From the NCBI RefSeq assembly GCF_007827595.1, contig NZ_VISR01000029.1, positions 62,001 to 126,000 on the forward strand: a stretch of 64,000 nucleotides of DNA, in the 5' to 3' direction. This stretch comes from Streptomyces sp. BK340 (lineage in GTDB: Bacteria > Actinomycetota > Actinomycetes > Streptomycetales > Streptomycetaceae). Of this stretch, positions 47,205 through 55,339 are shown piece after piece (within the stretch, counting starts at the first letter, position 1; every line of letters starts with the position of its first letter). The notes under the pieces were generated by a model. That model was given only the letters and a program-made list of their open reading frames with translations, had not been told where the DNA came from and did not search any database. A program made the position numbers and the translations under genes.

Positions 47205-48290
47205 TCAGCCGCCGACGGCGGCTGACGGTTCACGCACCTCGGCGAGCGAGGCGAGGCCGTCGAGAACCCGCCACGGTTCTCCGATGAAGTCGATCAGGCA
47301 GGCGATCTCGTCCACTCCCATGCTCTTCACCTGCCGTACGACCTCGCGGCAGTGCTCCACGGAGCCGATGAGGGACCGCCCGTCGAGGTAGCGATTGACG
47401 CCGAGTTCGGCCAGCCTGCCGCGGGCATGGTCCACCGACATGAACTCGCTGCCCTCTTTGCCCCCGCTCATCAGTCCACCGGAGTCGACAGCCTTCGCCT
47501 CCAGGTCGATCGCGGAGAGCAGGTAACGCTTGAGCCAGGGGGCGGCGTAGTCGCGGGCTTCCTCGTCGGTCGGTGCGACAAAGGTGTGCATCATGAGCGT
47601 CACCTTGCCCCCGTCCGGCCAGCCGGCCAGCTTGCGGGCCTCGCGGTAGGTGGCGATCTTGGCGCCCAGGGCCTCGACGTCCTGGTTCTCCAGGTGGGTG
47701 AGGAGGTTGGTGCCCAGTTCGCCGGCGTGCCGGAAGGTCTCCTCACTGCGGGATGCGGTGATCCACAGATCCAGGTCGGACTGGACCGGGCGGGGGTAGA
47801 CGTCCAACTCGACCGTGGCGCCGAGGGAGTTCTCGGCACGCCACTTGCCGGTGGACCACACCTCACGGATCCGGTGGATGTCGTCGAGCATCCGGGCCCT
47901 GCGGGTCTCGTACTCGTCCTTGGCCAGTACGAAGTCGTTGACGTTCCAACCGGAGCCGACCGAGATCCCGACCCGGCCCCCGGAGATACCGTCGACCATC
48001 GCGAAGTCCTCGATCAGCCGGGCGGTCGGGTGCAGTGGGGTGACCACGCTGCCCGCCCGGACCTGGACCCGATCGGTCACCGCGGCGATCGCGGCACAGG
48101 TCACGGCCGGGTTGGGGAACGCGCCGCCGAACCTGTGGAAATGCCGCTCCGGTGTCGAGACGAAGGAGAAACCCAGCCGGTCCGCTTCCCGCGCGGCGTC
48201 CAGCATGAGCCGATACGTATCGGCCGATTCATCACCGACCGCGGCGAAGAAGAAGAGCCCGAAATCGATGTCGTCGCGATTATTCCGCAT
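47205..48290 (-). CDS. Luciferase-like (LLM) flavin monooxygenase, MupA/Atu3671-like
   Basis: 361 residues from ATG 48290. TIM-barrel luciferase fold: DFGLFFFAAVGDESADTYRL, FSFVSTPERHFHRFGGAFPN, RVQVRAGSVVTPLHPTARLI, and GISVGSGWNVNDFVLA are typical for the MupA/Atu3671 subgroup found with PKS and NRPS systems. These enzymes use reduced FMN, so the flavin reductase at 42859 is a probable partner. Single-gene unit with its own three-heptamer SARP-type promoter (48342-48384). The substrate is unknown; hydroxylation of a carrier-bound or glycine-derived group is a possibility. Confidence 0.85.
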   Translation of the reverse strand: MRNNRDDIDFGLFFFAAVGDESADTYRLMLDAAREADRLGFSFVSTPERHFHRFGGAFPNPAVTCAAIAAVTDRVQVRAGSVVTPLHPTARLIEDFAMVDGISGGRVGISVGSGWNVNDFVLAKDEYETRRARMLDDIHRIREVWSTGKWRAENSLGATVELDVYPRPVQSDLDLWITASRSEETFRHAGELGTNLLTHLENQDVEALGAKIATYREARKLAGWPDGGKVTLMMHTFVAPTDEEARDYAAPWLKRYLLSAIDLEAKAVDSGGLMSGGKEGSEFMSVDHARGRLAELGVNRYLDGRSLIGSVEHCREVVRQVKSMGVDEIACLIDFIGEPWRVLDGLASLAEVREPSAAVGG

Positions 48291-48341
48291 GGGCCGATCG
48301 CCTCTCGCGATAAGAAACAACTCCCGAACAGCAACTGCGTT

Positions 48342-48384
48342 ATCGTCCCGTCGGGAATTGGAGGGAACTTCGAGGCGCGATGGA
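48342..48384 (-). promoter_or_regulatory. SARP-type promoter of the luciferase-like monooxygenase gene
   Basis: On the minus strand TCCATCG (48384), TCGAAGT (48373) and TCCAATT (48362) at 11-bp spacing, followed after 8 bp by GACGAT (48347-48342). Confidence 0.65.
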
Positions 48385-48545
48385 CCGCCGCCAACGGGAC
48401 CTCTCCTCCGTGCAGTTGCCCTTGCCTCGCCTGGTCAGCCAGACATTTGTACTGTCCAGCTCCGCATATATGTCCCTTGTCGGCGTGCGGGCGTCTCGGA
48501 CAGCATGGTTACCCAGAGAACGACATCAACGTTTGGAGCCCCGCG

Positions 48546-48629
48546 GTGATCTACACCCTCATCATTGCCATCGGCGTCATCTGCTTCCTTATCGGTTTCT
48601 ATCGAAACGTCATCCGGAAGAAGAAGTAA
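48546..48629 (+). CDS. Possible 27-aa single-pass membrane peptide
   Basis: GTG at 48546 with TTGGAG seven bases upstream; stop TAA at 48629. The product is a hydrophobic helix (IYTLIIAIGVICFLIGFY) followed by RNVIRKKK, a positive-inside anchor. Third codon positions are mostly G/C, unlike the other frames. It lies alone between the divergent luciferase-like and methyltransferase genes, overlapping no other gene. Short length keeps confidence moderate; no family recognised. Confidence 0.45.
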   Translation: MIYTLIIAIGVICFLIGFYRNVIRKKK

Positions 48630-48681
48630 CGGGCCGACCCGCGGCGGGCGTAATGCCGCGCCAGCGGACCGATATCCGGCC

Positions 48682-48713
48682 TTGAAGGATCCTCTAACCA
48701 TTGTGGTGACGAT
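48682..48713 (+). promoter_or_regulatory. SARP-type promoter of the methyltransferase/glycosyltransferase 6-7 operon
   Basis: TTGAAGG (48682) and TCTAACC (48693), 11 bp apart, then GACGAT (48708-48713) as -10 after 8 bp, the same hexamer as in the divergent site at 48342. The in-frame ATG at 48712 falls inside this box, which supports GTG 48751 as the start of the gene. Confidence 0.6.
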
Positions 48714-48750
48714 GGGTGGACGAGGATCCATCGACCGGAAGGCACCCCAA

Positions 48751-49779
48751 GTGACAGCGGATCTGGAAGCAATCGCGGAAGCGGTGGCGATCGGCCGGCT
48801 CAGCAACGCCTATGCCCAGTCCAAACTTCTGCACAGCGCTGTGGAGCTGGGTGTCTTCGAGGCTCTCGCGGCGGGCCCGGCCGACGAGCAGCTGCTCCGG
48901 AGCAAGATCGGACTGCACCCCCGTCTGTCCGGCCAGTTCCTGGACGCGCTCGTGGCACTCGGACTCCTGGTGAAGTCGGACGGCTCCTACACCAACAGCA
49001 CCGCTGCCCAGCGGCTGCTGGTGTCGGGTGGGCCGGACTTCATGGGAGACCTGTGCCGGGTCGCCGCGATGCGGCACTACCCCATGTGGGGCCGGCTCAC
49101 GGAGGCACTGCGCGACGGCGAGCCCAAGTCGGATCGTGCGGTCGGGCCCGATCCGTTCAAGAAGCTGTACGAAAACCCGGAGCTGGCCCGCAAGTTCCTG
49201 GCCCACATGGACTCGGCGCACGCCATGGTGGGACCCCAGCTCGCCGACCTGCTCGACTGGAAGGGCTACGAGTCCTTCGTGGACGTTGGCGGCGCGCGGG
49301 GCAATCTGGCCGCGCAGATCGTCCGGGCCCACCCGCATCTGCGGGGCGGCGTCTTCGAACTCCCGGCCGTGGAGACGGTCTTCGACGAGCACATGAAGCA
49401 CCTGGGCACCGACGCCTCGGTCCGCTTCCACGGCGGGGACTTCTTCGTCGACCCGCTGCCCGAAGCGGACGTCGTGATCTTCGGGCACGTCCTGCACGAC
49501 TGGTCGGCGGACCGAGCCCAGACCCTGATCGAGCGGGCCTACCCGGCCGTACGGCCCGGCGGTGCGCTGGTGATCTACGACCAGATGCTCGACACCGACC
49601 ACCCCGACCTGCACAGCCTGCTGGGCAGCTTCACGGTGGCCCTGACGACGGGCGGTACCGAATACACCACCGACGAATACCGGAGCTGGGTCGAGAAGGC
49701 CGGCTTCCGGGTCACCGGGCTCCACAACATCGTCACGATCGGCAACGACGTCGTCCTGATCGCGGTCAAGGACCGCTGA
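48751..49779 (+). CDS. SAM-dependent O-methyltransferase
   Basis: 342 residues from GTG 48751 (VTADLEAIAEAVAIGRLSNA), with GGAAGG upstream. Winged-helix dimerisation domain (KLLHSAVELGVFEALAAGPA), SAM motif I FVDVGGARGNLAAQI and post-motif VIFGHVLHDW, with catalytic His in VLHDW as in plant-type O-methyltransferases. It is a second O-methyltransferase besides the one at 28235. First gene of an operon with two glycosyltransferases and a sugar ketoreductase, so a sugar hydroxyl (for example oleandrose-type methylation) is as likely a target as a phenol. Confidence 0.87.
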   Translation: MTADLEAIAEAVAIGRLSNAYAQSKLLHSAVELGVFEALAAGPADEQLLRSKIGLHPRLSGQFLDALVALGLLVKSDGSYTNSTAAQRLLVSGGPDFMGDLCRVAAMRHYPMWGRLTEALRDGEPKSDRAVGPDPFKKLYENPELARKFLAHMDSAHAMVGPQLADLLDWKGYESFVDVGGARGNLAAQIVRAHPHLRGGVFELPAVETVFDEHMKHLGTDASVRFHGGDFFVDPLPEADVVIFGHVLHDWSADRAQTLIERAYPAVRPGGALVIYDQMLDTDHPDLHSLLGSFTVALTTGGTEYTTDEYRSWVEKAGFRVTGLHNIVTIGNDVVLIAVKDR

Positions 49780-49853
49780 GCGGCAGGGACACCGCAGCAC
49801 CTGATCGGTCGTCCGCCCTCCAGCCCCTCCGCCTCCGAGATTGCGAGACCTCA

Positions 49854-51008
49854 ATGCGCGTTCTCATGACATCTTTTCCCAAACCTTCTCATTTCGCCCA
49901 CATGGTCCCGCTCGCCTGGGCCCTGCGCGCCTCAGGCCACGAGGTCATCGCCGCCGCCCAGCCGGACCTCGCCCCGATGGTGGCATCGGCCGGGCTGAGC
50001 ATGGCCCAGGTCGGCGGGCACTACTACGCCGACGACCTGATGCTGCGCCACCTGCACGACGGCCGACGGCTCCTGGAGCTGACCGATCCCACCACGCCCC
50101 GGTCGCTCCAGGACTCGGCGAAGACCTGGCAGATGCACGCCCGGTATGTGCTGCCCCGCTACCTGGAGTTCGCGCGGCAGTGGAAGCCGGACCTCATCCT
50201 GTCCGAGAAGCTGGAGTTCGCCGGCCCGATCGTGGCGAAGGCGCTCGGCATCCCCTCCGTCCACCACCGGTTCGGTGTCGATGCCTACACCGATCCGGGG
50301 CTCGCGGCGGCGTCCGACTCCCTCCATATGTCCTGTGAGCGGCTGGGCCTCGACGGCTACCCGGAGGCGTCGCTGATCCTCGATCCGTGTCCGCCGGAGC
50401 TGCAGATGCCGGGGCTCAAGCCGGGCCGCTCCGTCCGCCACGTGCCGTTCAACGGCGCCGGTCTGATGCCGTCATGGGCCCGGCGGGGCGAGCGGCGGCG
50501 GGTGTGCGTGAGCCTGGGCAACCAGACCCTGCTCCTCAACGGCGTTCCGCTGCTGAGGCACGTGATCGAGGCGTTCGAGGGTCTCGACCACCTGGAGGTC
50601 CTGGTCACGGCCGAGTCGCGGTACCTGGAGGCCATCGGCGACGTGCCGCACCACGTGCGCATCGTCGAGCCCACACCGCTCAACCTGTTCCTCGACAGCT
50701 GCGACCTGCTGATCAGCCACGGCGGTCCGGGCACCATGCTCACCGCCTTGGGAATGGGGATCCCCCAGCTCATCCTGCCGCAGTGGACCGGCCACTTCGA
50801 GACGGGCAGCCGACTGGCCGAACTCGGCGCGGGGCGCACCCTGGAGAACGCGGCGGACCAGGACAATCCGCTGCTCGTACGGGAAGCGGTGCTCGCCCTG
50901 CTTGAGGAGGACGGCTACCGCAAGGCGGCGATGGGACTTGCCGATTCGATGAAGTCCCTGCCCACCCCCGCCGAGCTCGTGCCCGACCTCGAGGCCCTGG
51001 CCGGATAG
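49854..51008 (+). CDS. Glycosyltransferase 6 (GT1 family)
   Basis: 384 residues, starting MRVLMTSFPKPSHFAHMVPL. Donor loop CDLLISHGGPGTMLTAL is intact (HxGG), followed by GIPQLILPQWTGHFETG. It forms a tandem pair with glycosyltransferase 7; the two share an identical stretch RRVCVSLGNQTLLLNGVPL with near-identical DNA, pointing to duplication or gene conversion. Their order in sugar-chain assembly cannot be inferred. Confidence 0.9.
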   Translation: MRVLMTSFPKPSHFAHMVPLAWALRASGHEVIAAAQPDLAPMVASAGLSMAQVGGHYYADDLMLRHLHDGRRLLELTDPTTPRSLQDSAKTWQMHARYVLPRYLEFARQWKPDLILSEKLEFAGPIVAKALGIPSVHHRFGVDAYTDPGLAAASDSLHMSCERLGLDGYPEASLILDPCPPELQMPGLKPGRSVRHVPFNGAGLMPSWARRGERRRVCVSLGNQTLLLNGVPLLRHVIEAFEGLDHLEVLVTAESRYLEAIGDVPHHVRIVEPTPLNLFLDSCDLLISHGGPGTMLTALGMGIPQLILPQWTGHFETGSRLAELGAGRTLENAADQDNPLLVREAVLALLEEDGYRKAAMGLADSMKSLPTPAELVPDLEALAG

Positions 51009-51020
51009 ACGGAGCCCCCT

Positions 51021-52196
51021 GTGCGTGTACTGATGATGAGTTCCCCGCTGGCCTCGCACTTCGCCGCCATGGTGCCCCTCGCCTGGGTGCTGCGTGCGGC
51101 GGGGCACGAGGTGCTGGGTGCGGGGCGTCCCGACATGGCGGCCGCGCCCCTCTCCGCGGGGCTGTCCGCCGTCACCATGGGCGAGCCGGTCGGCTTCAAC
51201 GAACAGCTCGCCCGCTATCTGCCAGCGGGCATGCGCCCCGTCCAGGCCTTCGGGCGTGGCCTTTTCGACCGCATCGAGCAAGGATGCGAGCAGTGGTTCC
51301 TCGACGACCTCGTGGTGCTGCCCGAGTACCTGGACTTCGCCCGGCGCTGGCGTCCGGACCTCGTCGTCTCCGAACAGATCGACTTCGCTGGTACGGTCGT
51401 CGCCGGTGCGCTGGGTGTCCCGCACGTCCGGCACCGCTGGGGTGTGGACCCGCTGAGCGGACCGCTGGGCGGGATGGCCGCGGAGTTGTTCGGTCCCCTG
51501 TGCGAGAAGCTCGGTCTGGGCGGGCTGCCCGAGTCGGCGCTGGTCCTCGACCCCTGCCCACCCGAGCTCCAGCTGCCGGAGGCCGCGGCCGGTGTGCCGA
51601 TCCGCCCGGTTCCCTTCAACGGCAACGGGCGGCTGCCGTCCTGGGCCCGACGGGGTGAGCGGCGGCGGGTGTGCGTGAGCTTGGGCAACCAGACCCTGCT
51701 CCTCAACGGCGTGCCCTTGTTCCGGCACGTGATCGATGCCTTCGACGGCCTCGACGACCTGGAGGTCCTGGTCACCGTCGCCCCCGAGTACCGGGAGGCG
51801 CTCGGCGAACCGCCGACGAGCGTACGCCTGGTGGATCCCGCCCCGCTGTCCCTCTTCCTCGCCGACTGCGACCTGCTCGTCCACCACGGCGGTGCCGGGA
51901 CGGCCATGACCGCCACGACGGTGGGGATACCGCAACTGATACTCCCCCAGATCGCCGACCAGTTCTTCCACGCGGACCGCATCGTGGCGGCCGGGGCGGC
52001 GATCGCGCTGGAGGACGCGGCGGATCAGGACAATCCGCGCCTGGTGCGGCAGGCGGCGCTCGATCTGCTGGGCGACGACCGCCACCGCAAGGCCGCGAGG
52101 GTGCTGCGGGACGCGGTGGAGGCCATGCCCGCGCCCGCGGACCTCGTTCCCGACCTCGAAGCGCTCGCCGCTGACGAGCGCCCAGTACGGAGGTGA
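51021..52196 (+). CDS. Glycosyltransferase 7 (GT1 family)
   Basis: 391 residues from GTG 51021 with GGAG upstream; starts VRVLMMSSPLASHFAAMVPL. The HRWGVDPLSGPLGG block in the middle is closest to glycosyltransferase 1 (HRWGVDPLSGPSRA). Donor loop CDLLVHHGGAGTAMTAT intact, then GIPQLILPQIADQFFHA. Follows glycosyltransferase 6 by 12 bp and precedes the ketoreductase by 6 bp. Confidence 0.9.
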   Translation: MRVLMMSSPLASHFAAMVPLAWVLRAAGHEVLGAGRPDMAAAPLSAGLSAVTMGEPVGFNEQLARYLPAGMRPVQAFGRGLFDRIEQGCEQWFLDDLVVLPEYLDFARRWRPDLVVSEQIDFAGTVVAGALGVPHVRHRWGVDPLSGPLGGMAAELFGPLCEKLGLGGLPESALVLDPCPPELQLPEAAAGVPIRPVPFNGNGRLPSWARRGERRRVCVSLGNQTLLLNGVPLFRHVIDAFDGLDDLEVLVTVAPEYREALGEPPTSVRLVDPAPLSLFLADCDLLVHHGGAGTAMTATTVGIPQLILPQIADQFFHADRIVAAGAAIALEDAADQDNPRLVRQAALDLLGDDRHRKAARVLRDAVEAMPAPADLVPDLEALAADERPVRR

Positions 52197-52202
52197 AACT
52201 GC

Positions 52203-52979
52203 ATGGAGATCATCGGACGTGGCTTCCTCGCCAGGCATCTGCGGCCGATAGCCGACGCCCACCCCGGGGTTGTTCTGCTGGCGGCCGGGGTGTCGGCGGC
52301 AGGGGACAGCCCGCAGGCCGAGTTCGGCCGGGAGGCCGATCTCCTCTACCAGACCATCGGCCGCTGCGAGGAGCGCGGCGAACGGCTGGTGCTGTTCTCC
52401 ACCGCTGCCACCGGCATGTATTCGCTGCAGGGCGAGGCGGGACGGGAATCCGGACCGGTCCGGCCGGCGACGGCGTACGGCCGGCACAAGCTCGCCCTGG
52501 AGGCGGTCCTCGCCTCCTCACGTCTCGACTATCTGATCCTGCGCCTCGCCCACGTGGTCGGTCCGCACCAGCCGGCTCACCAGCTCCTGCCGTCGCTCAC
52601 CCGGCAGGTCGCCTCGGGCAAGGTCAGGATCCACCGCGGCGCGAGACGGGATCTGATCGACGTCAGCGACGTGGTGCACATCGTCGACGGGCTGCTGAGC
52701 ACGGGCATCGCCCGTGAGGTGGTGAACGTCGCCTCCGGCCGCGCGGCGCCGGTCGAGGAGATCGTCGGCCACATCGAGACCTGCCTCGGCGTCCGTGCCG
52801 AGCGCGAGTTCCTGGACGCCGCCGGCGCCGCCCAGCCGGTCTCGATCGGCAAACTCCGCCGGCTCCTGCCGTCCGTCCAGGACATCGGCTTCGGCCCCGA
52901 CTATCACCGCGCCGTGCTCGACAAGTACGTACGGAATTACGCGGAGCAGACCGCCCCTTCTTACGAAAGGTCCCACTGA
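52203..52979 (+). CDS. NDP-hexose 4-ketoreductase (UrdR/LanR-like)
   Basis: 258 residues, ATG 52203 with GGAGG upstream. Short atypical SDR: MEIIGRGFLARHLRPIADAH forms the dinucleotide loop; FSTAATGMYSLQGEA, TAYGRHKLALEAVLAS (YxxxK) and ILRLAHVVGPHQPAHQLLPS follow. Length and the unusual GRGFLARHL start resemble UrdR/LanR, the 4-ketoreductases of D-olivose pathways, as I remember them. It sits directly behind two glycosyltransferase genes. Confidence 0.82.
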   Translation: MEIIGRGFLARHLRPIADAHPGVVLLAAGVSAAGDSPQAEFGREADLLYQTIGRCEERGERLVLFSTAATGMYSLQGEAGRESGPVRPATAYGRHKLALEAVLASSRLDYLILRLAHVVGPHQPAHQLLPSLTRQVASGKVRIHRGARRDLIDVSDVVHIVDGLLSTGIAREVVNVASGRAAPVEEIVGHIETCLGVRAEREFLDAAGAAQPVSIGKLRRLLPSVQDIGFGPDYHRAVLDKYVRNYAEQTAPSYERSH

Positions 52980-52981
52980 TC

Positions 52982-53554
52982 ATGTCCCACCCCACCGGCG
53001 GCCAGGCCGTCTCGATCGCCCGCTTCACGCTCAAGACCGAGTTCGCGGCCAAGGGCGCCGAGTTCGAGGCGCTCTTCCCCACGTACGTGGCCGCCGCCAA
53101 GGCGGCGGAGGGCACGCTCCGCACCGGCCTCGCCTCCTCCACCACCTCGTCCGGGCGGTACCTCCAGCTGACCTGGTGGCGGGACTCCGAGGCCCGGCAG
53201 GCCATGATGAGCGACCCCGCCCTCTTCCGGAACGTGGGCATCAAGTACTTCACCATGGCCCGGCACGACAAGGTCAATGGCGACTCGATCGCGGGCGGCC
53301 TCCCCGACGTGCCGTACGCGGTCGTGGCGCTGACCGAGCTGCCCGCCACCGAGGAGAACCCCGTCCTCCAGGCCCTGCACGGCCTGGACGGCTTCCTGGC
53401 GGACCAGCTCGTACAGCCCGACGAGGAGGACGGCCGCTACCTGCTGACCTGGTGGCGGGACGAGGACGCCTTCCGCGCGGCGCTCGCCACGGCGCCGGCC
53501 GCCCTCGACGGCGCCGAGTCGTTCGCCTTCCTCGCGGACGAGGTCAGCGGCTGA
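52982..53554 (+). CDS. ABM-type (antibiotic biosynthesis) monooxygenase-like protein, didomain
   Basis: 190 residues with two ferredoxin-like half-domains: about 8-95 (SIARFTLKTEFAAKGAEFEA, YLQLTWWRDSEARQAMM) and 105-185 (YAVVALTELPATEENPVLQA, YLLTWWRDEDAFRAAL). The paired LTWWRD segments are characteristic. Relatives in type II PKS clusters are cofactor-free oxygenases that form quinones, or structural homologues with cyclase roles. It converges with a second, longer protein of the same kind (53633-54268). Confidence 0.78.
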   Translation: MSHPTGGQAVSIARFTLKTEFAAKGAEFEALFPTYVAAAKAAEGTLRTGLASSTTSSGRYLQLTWWRDSEARQAMMSDPALFRNVGIKYFTMARHDKVNGDSIAGGLPDVPYAVVALTELPATEENPVLQALHGLDGFLADQLVQPDEEDGRYLLTWWRDEDAFRAALATAPAALDGAESFAFLADEVSG

Positions 53555-53574
53555 CGGCCCGCACCCGGCGCGCA

Positions 53575-53615
53575 CATGGAAGAGGGCCAGGCGGTGCGCC
53601 TGGCCCTCTTCCATG
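53575..53615. terminator. Bidirectional terminator hairpin
   Basis: A perfect 19-bp stem CATGGAAGAGGGCCAGGCG (53575-53593) / complement (53597-53615) with a 3-nt loop, between the two convergent ABM genes. Confidence 0.9.
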
Positions 53616-53632
53616 GACACCGTCAGTGGCGG

Positions 53633-54268
53633 TTACTTCCCCGCGGCGATGTTCCGTGCCACGTGAGCGGCGCGCTCGGAGCGCACCTCCGCGACCCTGC
53701 CGACGGCGGCGAATTCCGCACTCTCCCGGGCCTTGAGGCGGTCCTCCTCCGACCGCCACCAGGTGATGGCCGTGTACGCGCCCGCCCGGGTCAGGGCACG
53801 GGCCAGGTCGAGGCGGGCGAGGCCGGTCGCGCCGTGCGCGGCCTCGGCGTACTCCTTGTACGTACGCTCGAACTCCTCCGCGCCCGCCTCGGTGGTCAGG
53901 TGCTCGATGACGATCACCGCGTCGGTGAGGTCTCCCGCCCCGATCCGGAGCACGTTCATGGACGGGTCGGCGGCGACGTCGACGAGCTGGTGGAACTCCT
54001 TGGCGTGCGACTGGAACACCTCGCTGCGCAGCACCTGCTGGAACGCCTCGGGCTCCCGCCACCAGCCGAGGTTGACATAGACGTCGGGGCGCTCGGTGAC
54101 GCGTACGGCCTGGTGCGCGTGGAAGCCCTCCTGCGCGCGCATCCACTCCACGTGCTCCAGGAACCGGCGCTCGAACCCCTGTGCGCCTGCGGGGTCCTTG
54201 AGGGTGAAGGTGTTGATCACGGTGAAGAGCTTGCTGGGAGACTGCTCCTCAGCGGGCTTGTCGGCCAT
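53633..54268 (-). CDS. ABM-type monooxygenase-like protein, didomain
   Basis: 211 residues from ATG 54268. Two half-domains: KLFTVINTFTLKDPAGAQGF with VNLGWWREPEAFQQVL, then AVIVIEHLTTEAGAEEFERT with TAITWWRSEEDRLKAR. Single gene with its own SARP-type promoter (54307-54349). Such proteins oxidise anthrone-like rings to quinones in several aromatic pathways; here the exact step is open. Confidence 0.78.
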   Translation of the reverse strand: MADKPAEEQSPSKLFTVINTFTLKDPAGAQGFERRFLEHVEWMRAQEGFHAHQAVRVTERPDVYVNLGWWREPEAFQQVLRSEVFQSHAKEFHQLVDVAADPSMNVLRIGAGDLTDAVIVIEHLTTEAGAEEFERTYKEYAEAAHGATGLARLDLARALTRAGAYTAITWWRSEEDRLKARESAEFAAVGRVAEVRSERAAHVARNIAAGK

Positions 54269-54306
54269 GGCTGTCGCCTTTCGCGGACTGAAGGGTGTGA
54301 TGGGCG

Positions 54307-54349
54307 AGCATCGCCCGTGAGGTTCAAAGCGTGTTGGAGGGCCGTTGGA
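54307..54349 (-). promoter_or_regulatory. SARP-type promoter of the ABM gene 53633-54268
   Basis: On the minus strand TCCAACG (54349), TCCAACA (54338) and TTGAACC (54327) at 11-bp spacing; GATGCT (54312-54307) follows after 8 bp. Confidence 0.7.
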
Positions 54350-54379
54350 CGGTGAGCGCTCCGCCGGCACCCGTCGGGC

Positions 54380-55318
54380 TCAGCCGCGGCGCTCTTCCGC
54401 GTATGCCTTGGCGTGGCCCAGAGTGGCCCGGGAGTTGGTGCTCAGCGCTCCGCGCACGAACTCCCGCGCCTCGGCGACACCGGCCGCCTCGCCGAGGATC
54501 TTCGTGATGTTCGCCGTGTTGAGGGTGACGGTGTGCTGGGACGTGGCCAGGACGTCGTCGCCGTCCTCGGCCAGCTCCCAGTAGCCGGTGTGGAGGGTCA
54601 TCAGGGCGGGCAGGGTGATCTGTTTGTAGGCGATGCGGCGGTGGGGGAAGCAGACCCGGACCGACTTCGTGGTGTGCTGCGAGCCGTCCTTGGCGACGGT
54701 GTCCATCTCCAGGGTCTGCAGGCCCGGCGTGTCCTCGGTGAGGACGACACGGCCGACGTGCGGCAGGCGGTCGGTCCACAGCTGCGCCTCGTTGAGGAAG
54801 TCGTAGACGTCCTTCGCCGAGCCGCCGATGCGCACGGTGTCCTCGAAGGAGAACGTGAGCTCGGCCGATTCCGTGACGCGCTCGATGTTCTCCTTCAGGG
54901 ACGCGAGCTCGGAACGGCTGTTGCGGTCCACGGCCTCGTCGATCCAGCGCAGGTTCTCCGGGTCGTCGCCGACGGCCCGGTAGTCGTGCAGCAGCCGGAT
55001 CCTGGACTCCTCCCCGGACAGCGGCTCGATGATCCAGGTCCCGCCCATCGCGGCGACCGGCGGGGCCGGGACCTCCTGCCGGAAGACGATCCGCAGCGCC
55101 GCGGGGTCCAGTGTGCGGCGGGAGGTCCAGTTCTTGGCCGTGCCGTTGGCGGTGGCCCAGATCCGGATGCGCTCCTCGGTCTCGCCGCGCTCGACGTGGT
55201 CGACGTACACGCTCGGCGGGAAGATCCGGGGCCAGTTCTCCACCTCGGCTATCAGGCGGTAGACCTCGGCGGCGGGTGCGCGCACGGTGATCTCGTGCTC
55301 GACCTCACGAACGGTCAT
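54380..55318 (-). CDS. Polyketide aromatase/cyclase, didomain SRPBCC (ActVII/UrdL-like)
   Basis: 312 residues. First helix-grip domain ~1-150 (HEITVRAPAAEVYRLIAEVE, WPRIFPPSVYVDHVERG), second ~160-300 (IGGSAKDVYDFLNEAQLWTD, RLPHVGRVVLTEDTPGLQTL). The gene pair with the ActIII-like ketoreductase just upstream is the standard arrangement for first-ring aromatisation of C-9-reduced chains in angucycline and related pathways. Together with the second enzyme at 27297 it makes two ring-forming steps likely. Confidence 0.92.
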   Translation of the reverse strand: MTVREVEHEITVRAPAAEVYRLIAEVENWPRIFPPSVYVDHVERGETEERIRIWATANGTAKNWTSRRTLDPAALRIVFRQEVPAPPVAAMGGTWIIEPLSGEESRIRLLHDYRAVGDDPENLRWIDEAVDRNSRSELASLKENIERVTESAELTFSFEDTVRIGGSAKDVYDFLNEAQLWTDRLPHVGRVVLTEDTPGLQTLEMDTVAKDGSQHTTKSVRVCFPHRRIAYKQITLPALMTLHTGYWELAEDGDDVLATSQHTVTLNTANITKILGEAAGVAEAREFVRGALSTNSRATLGHAKAYAEERRG

Positions 55319-55339
55319 GATGAAGTGATTCCCTTCGGC

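Noticed and set aside
48565..48750. N-terminal extension of the methyltransferase frame with an ATG at 48712
   Set aside because: The ATG lies within the predicted -10 box; GTG 48751 has a ribosome-binding site and lies downstream of the predicted transcription start.
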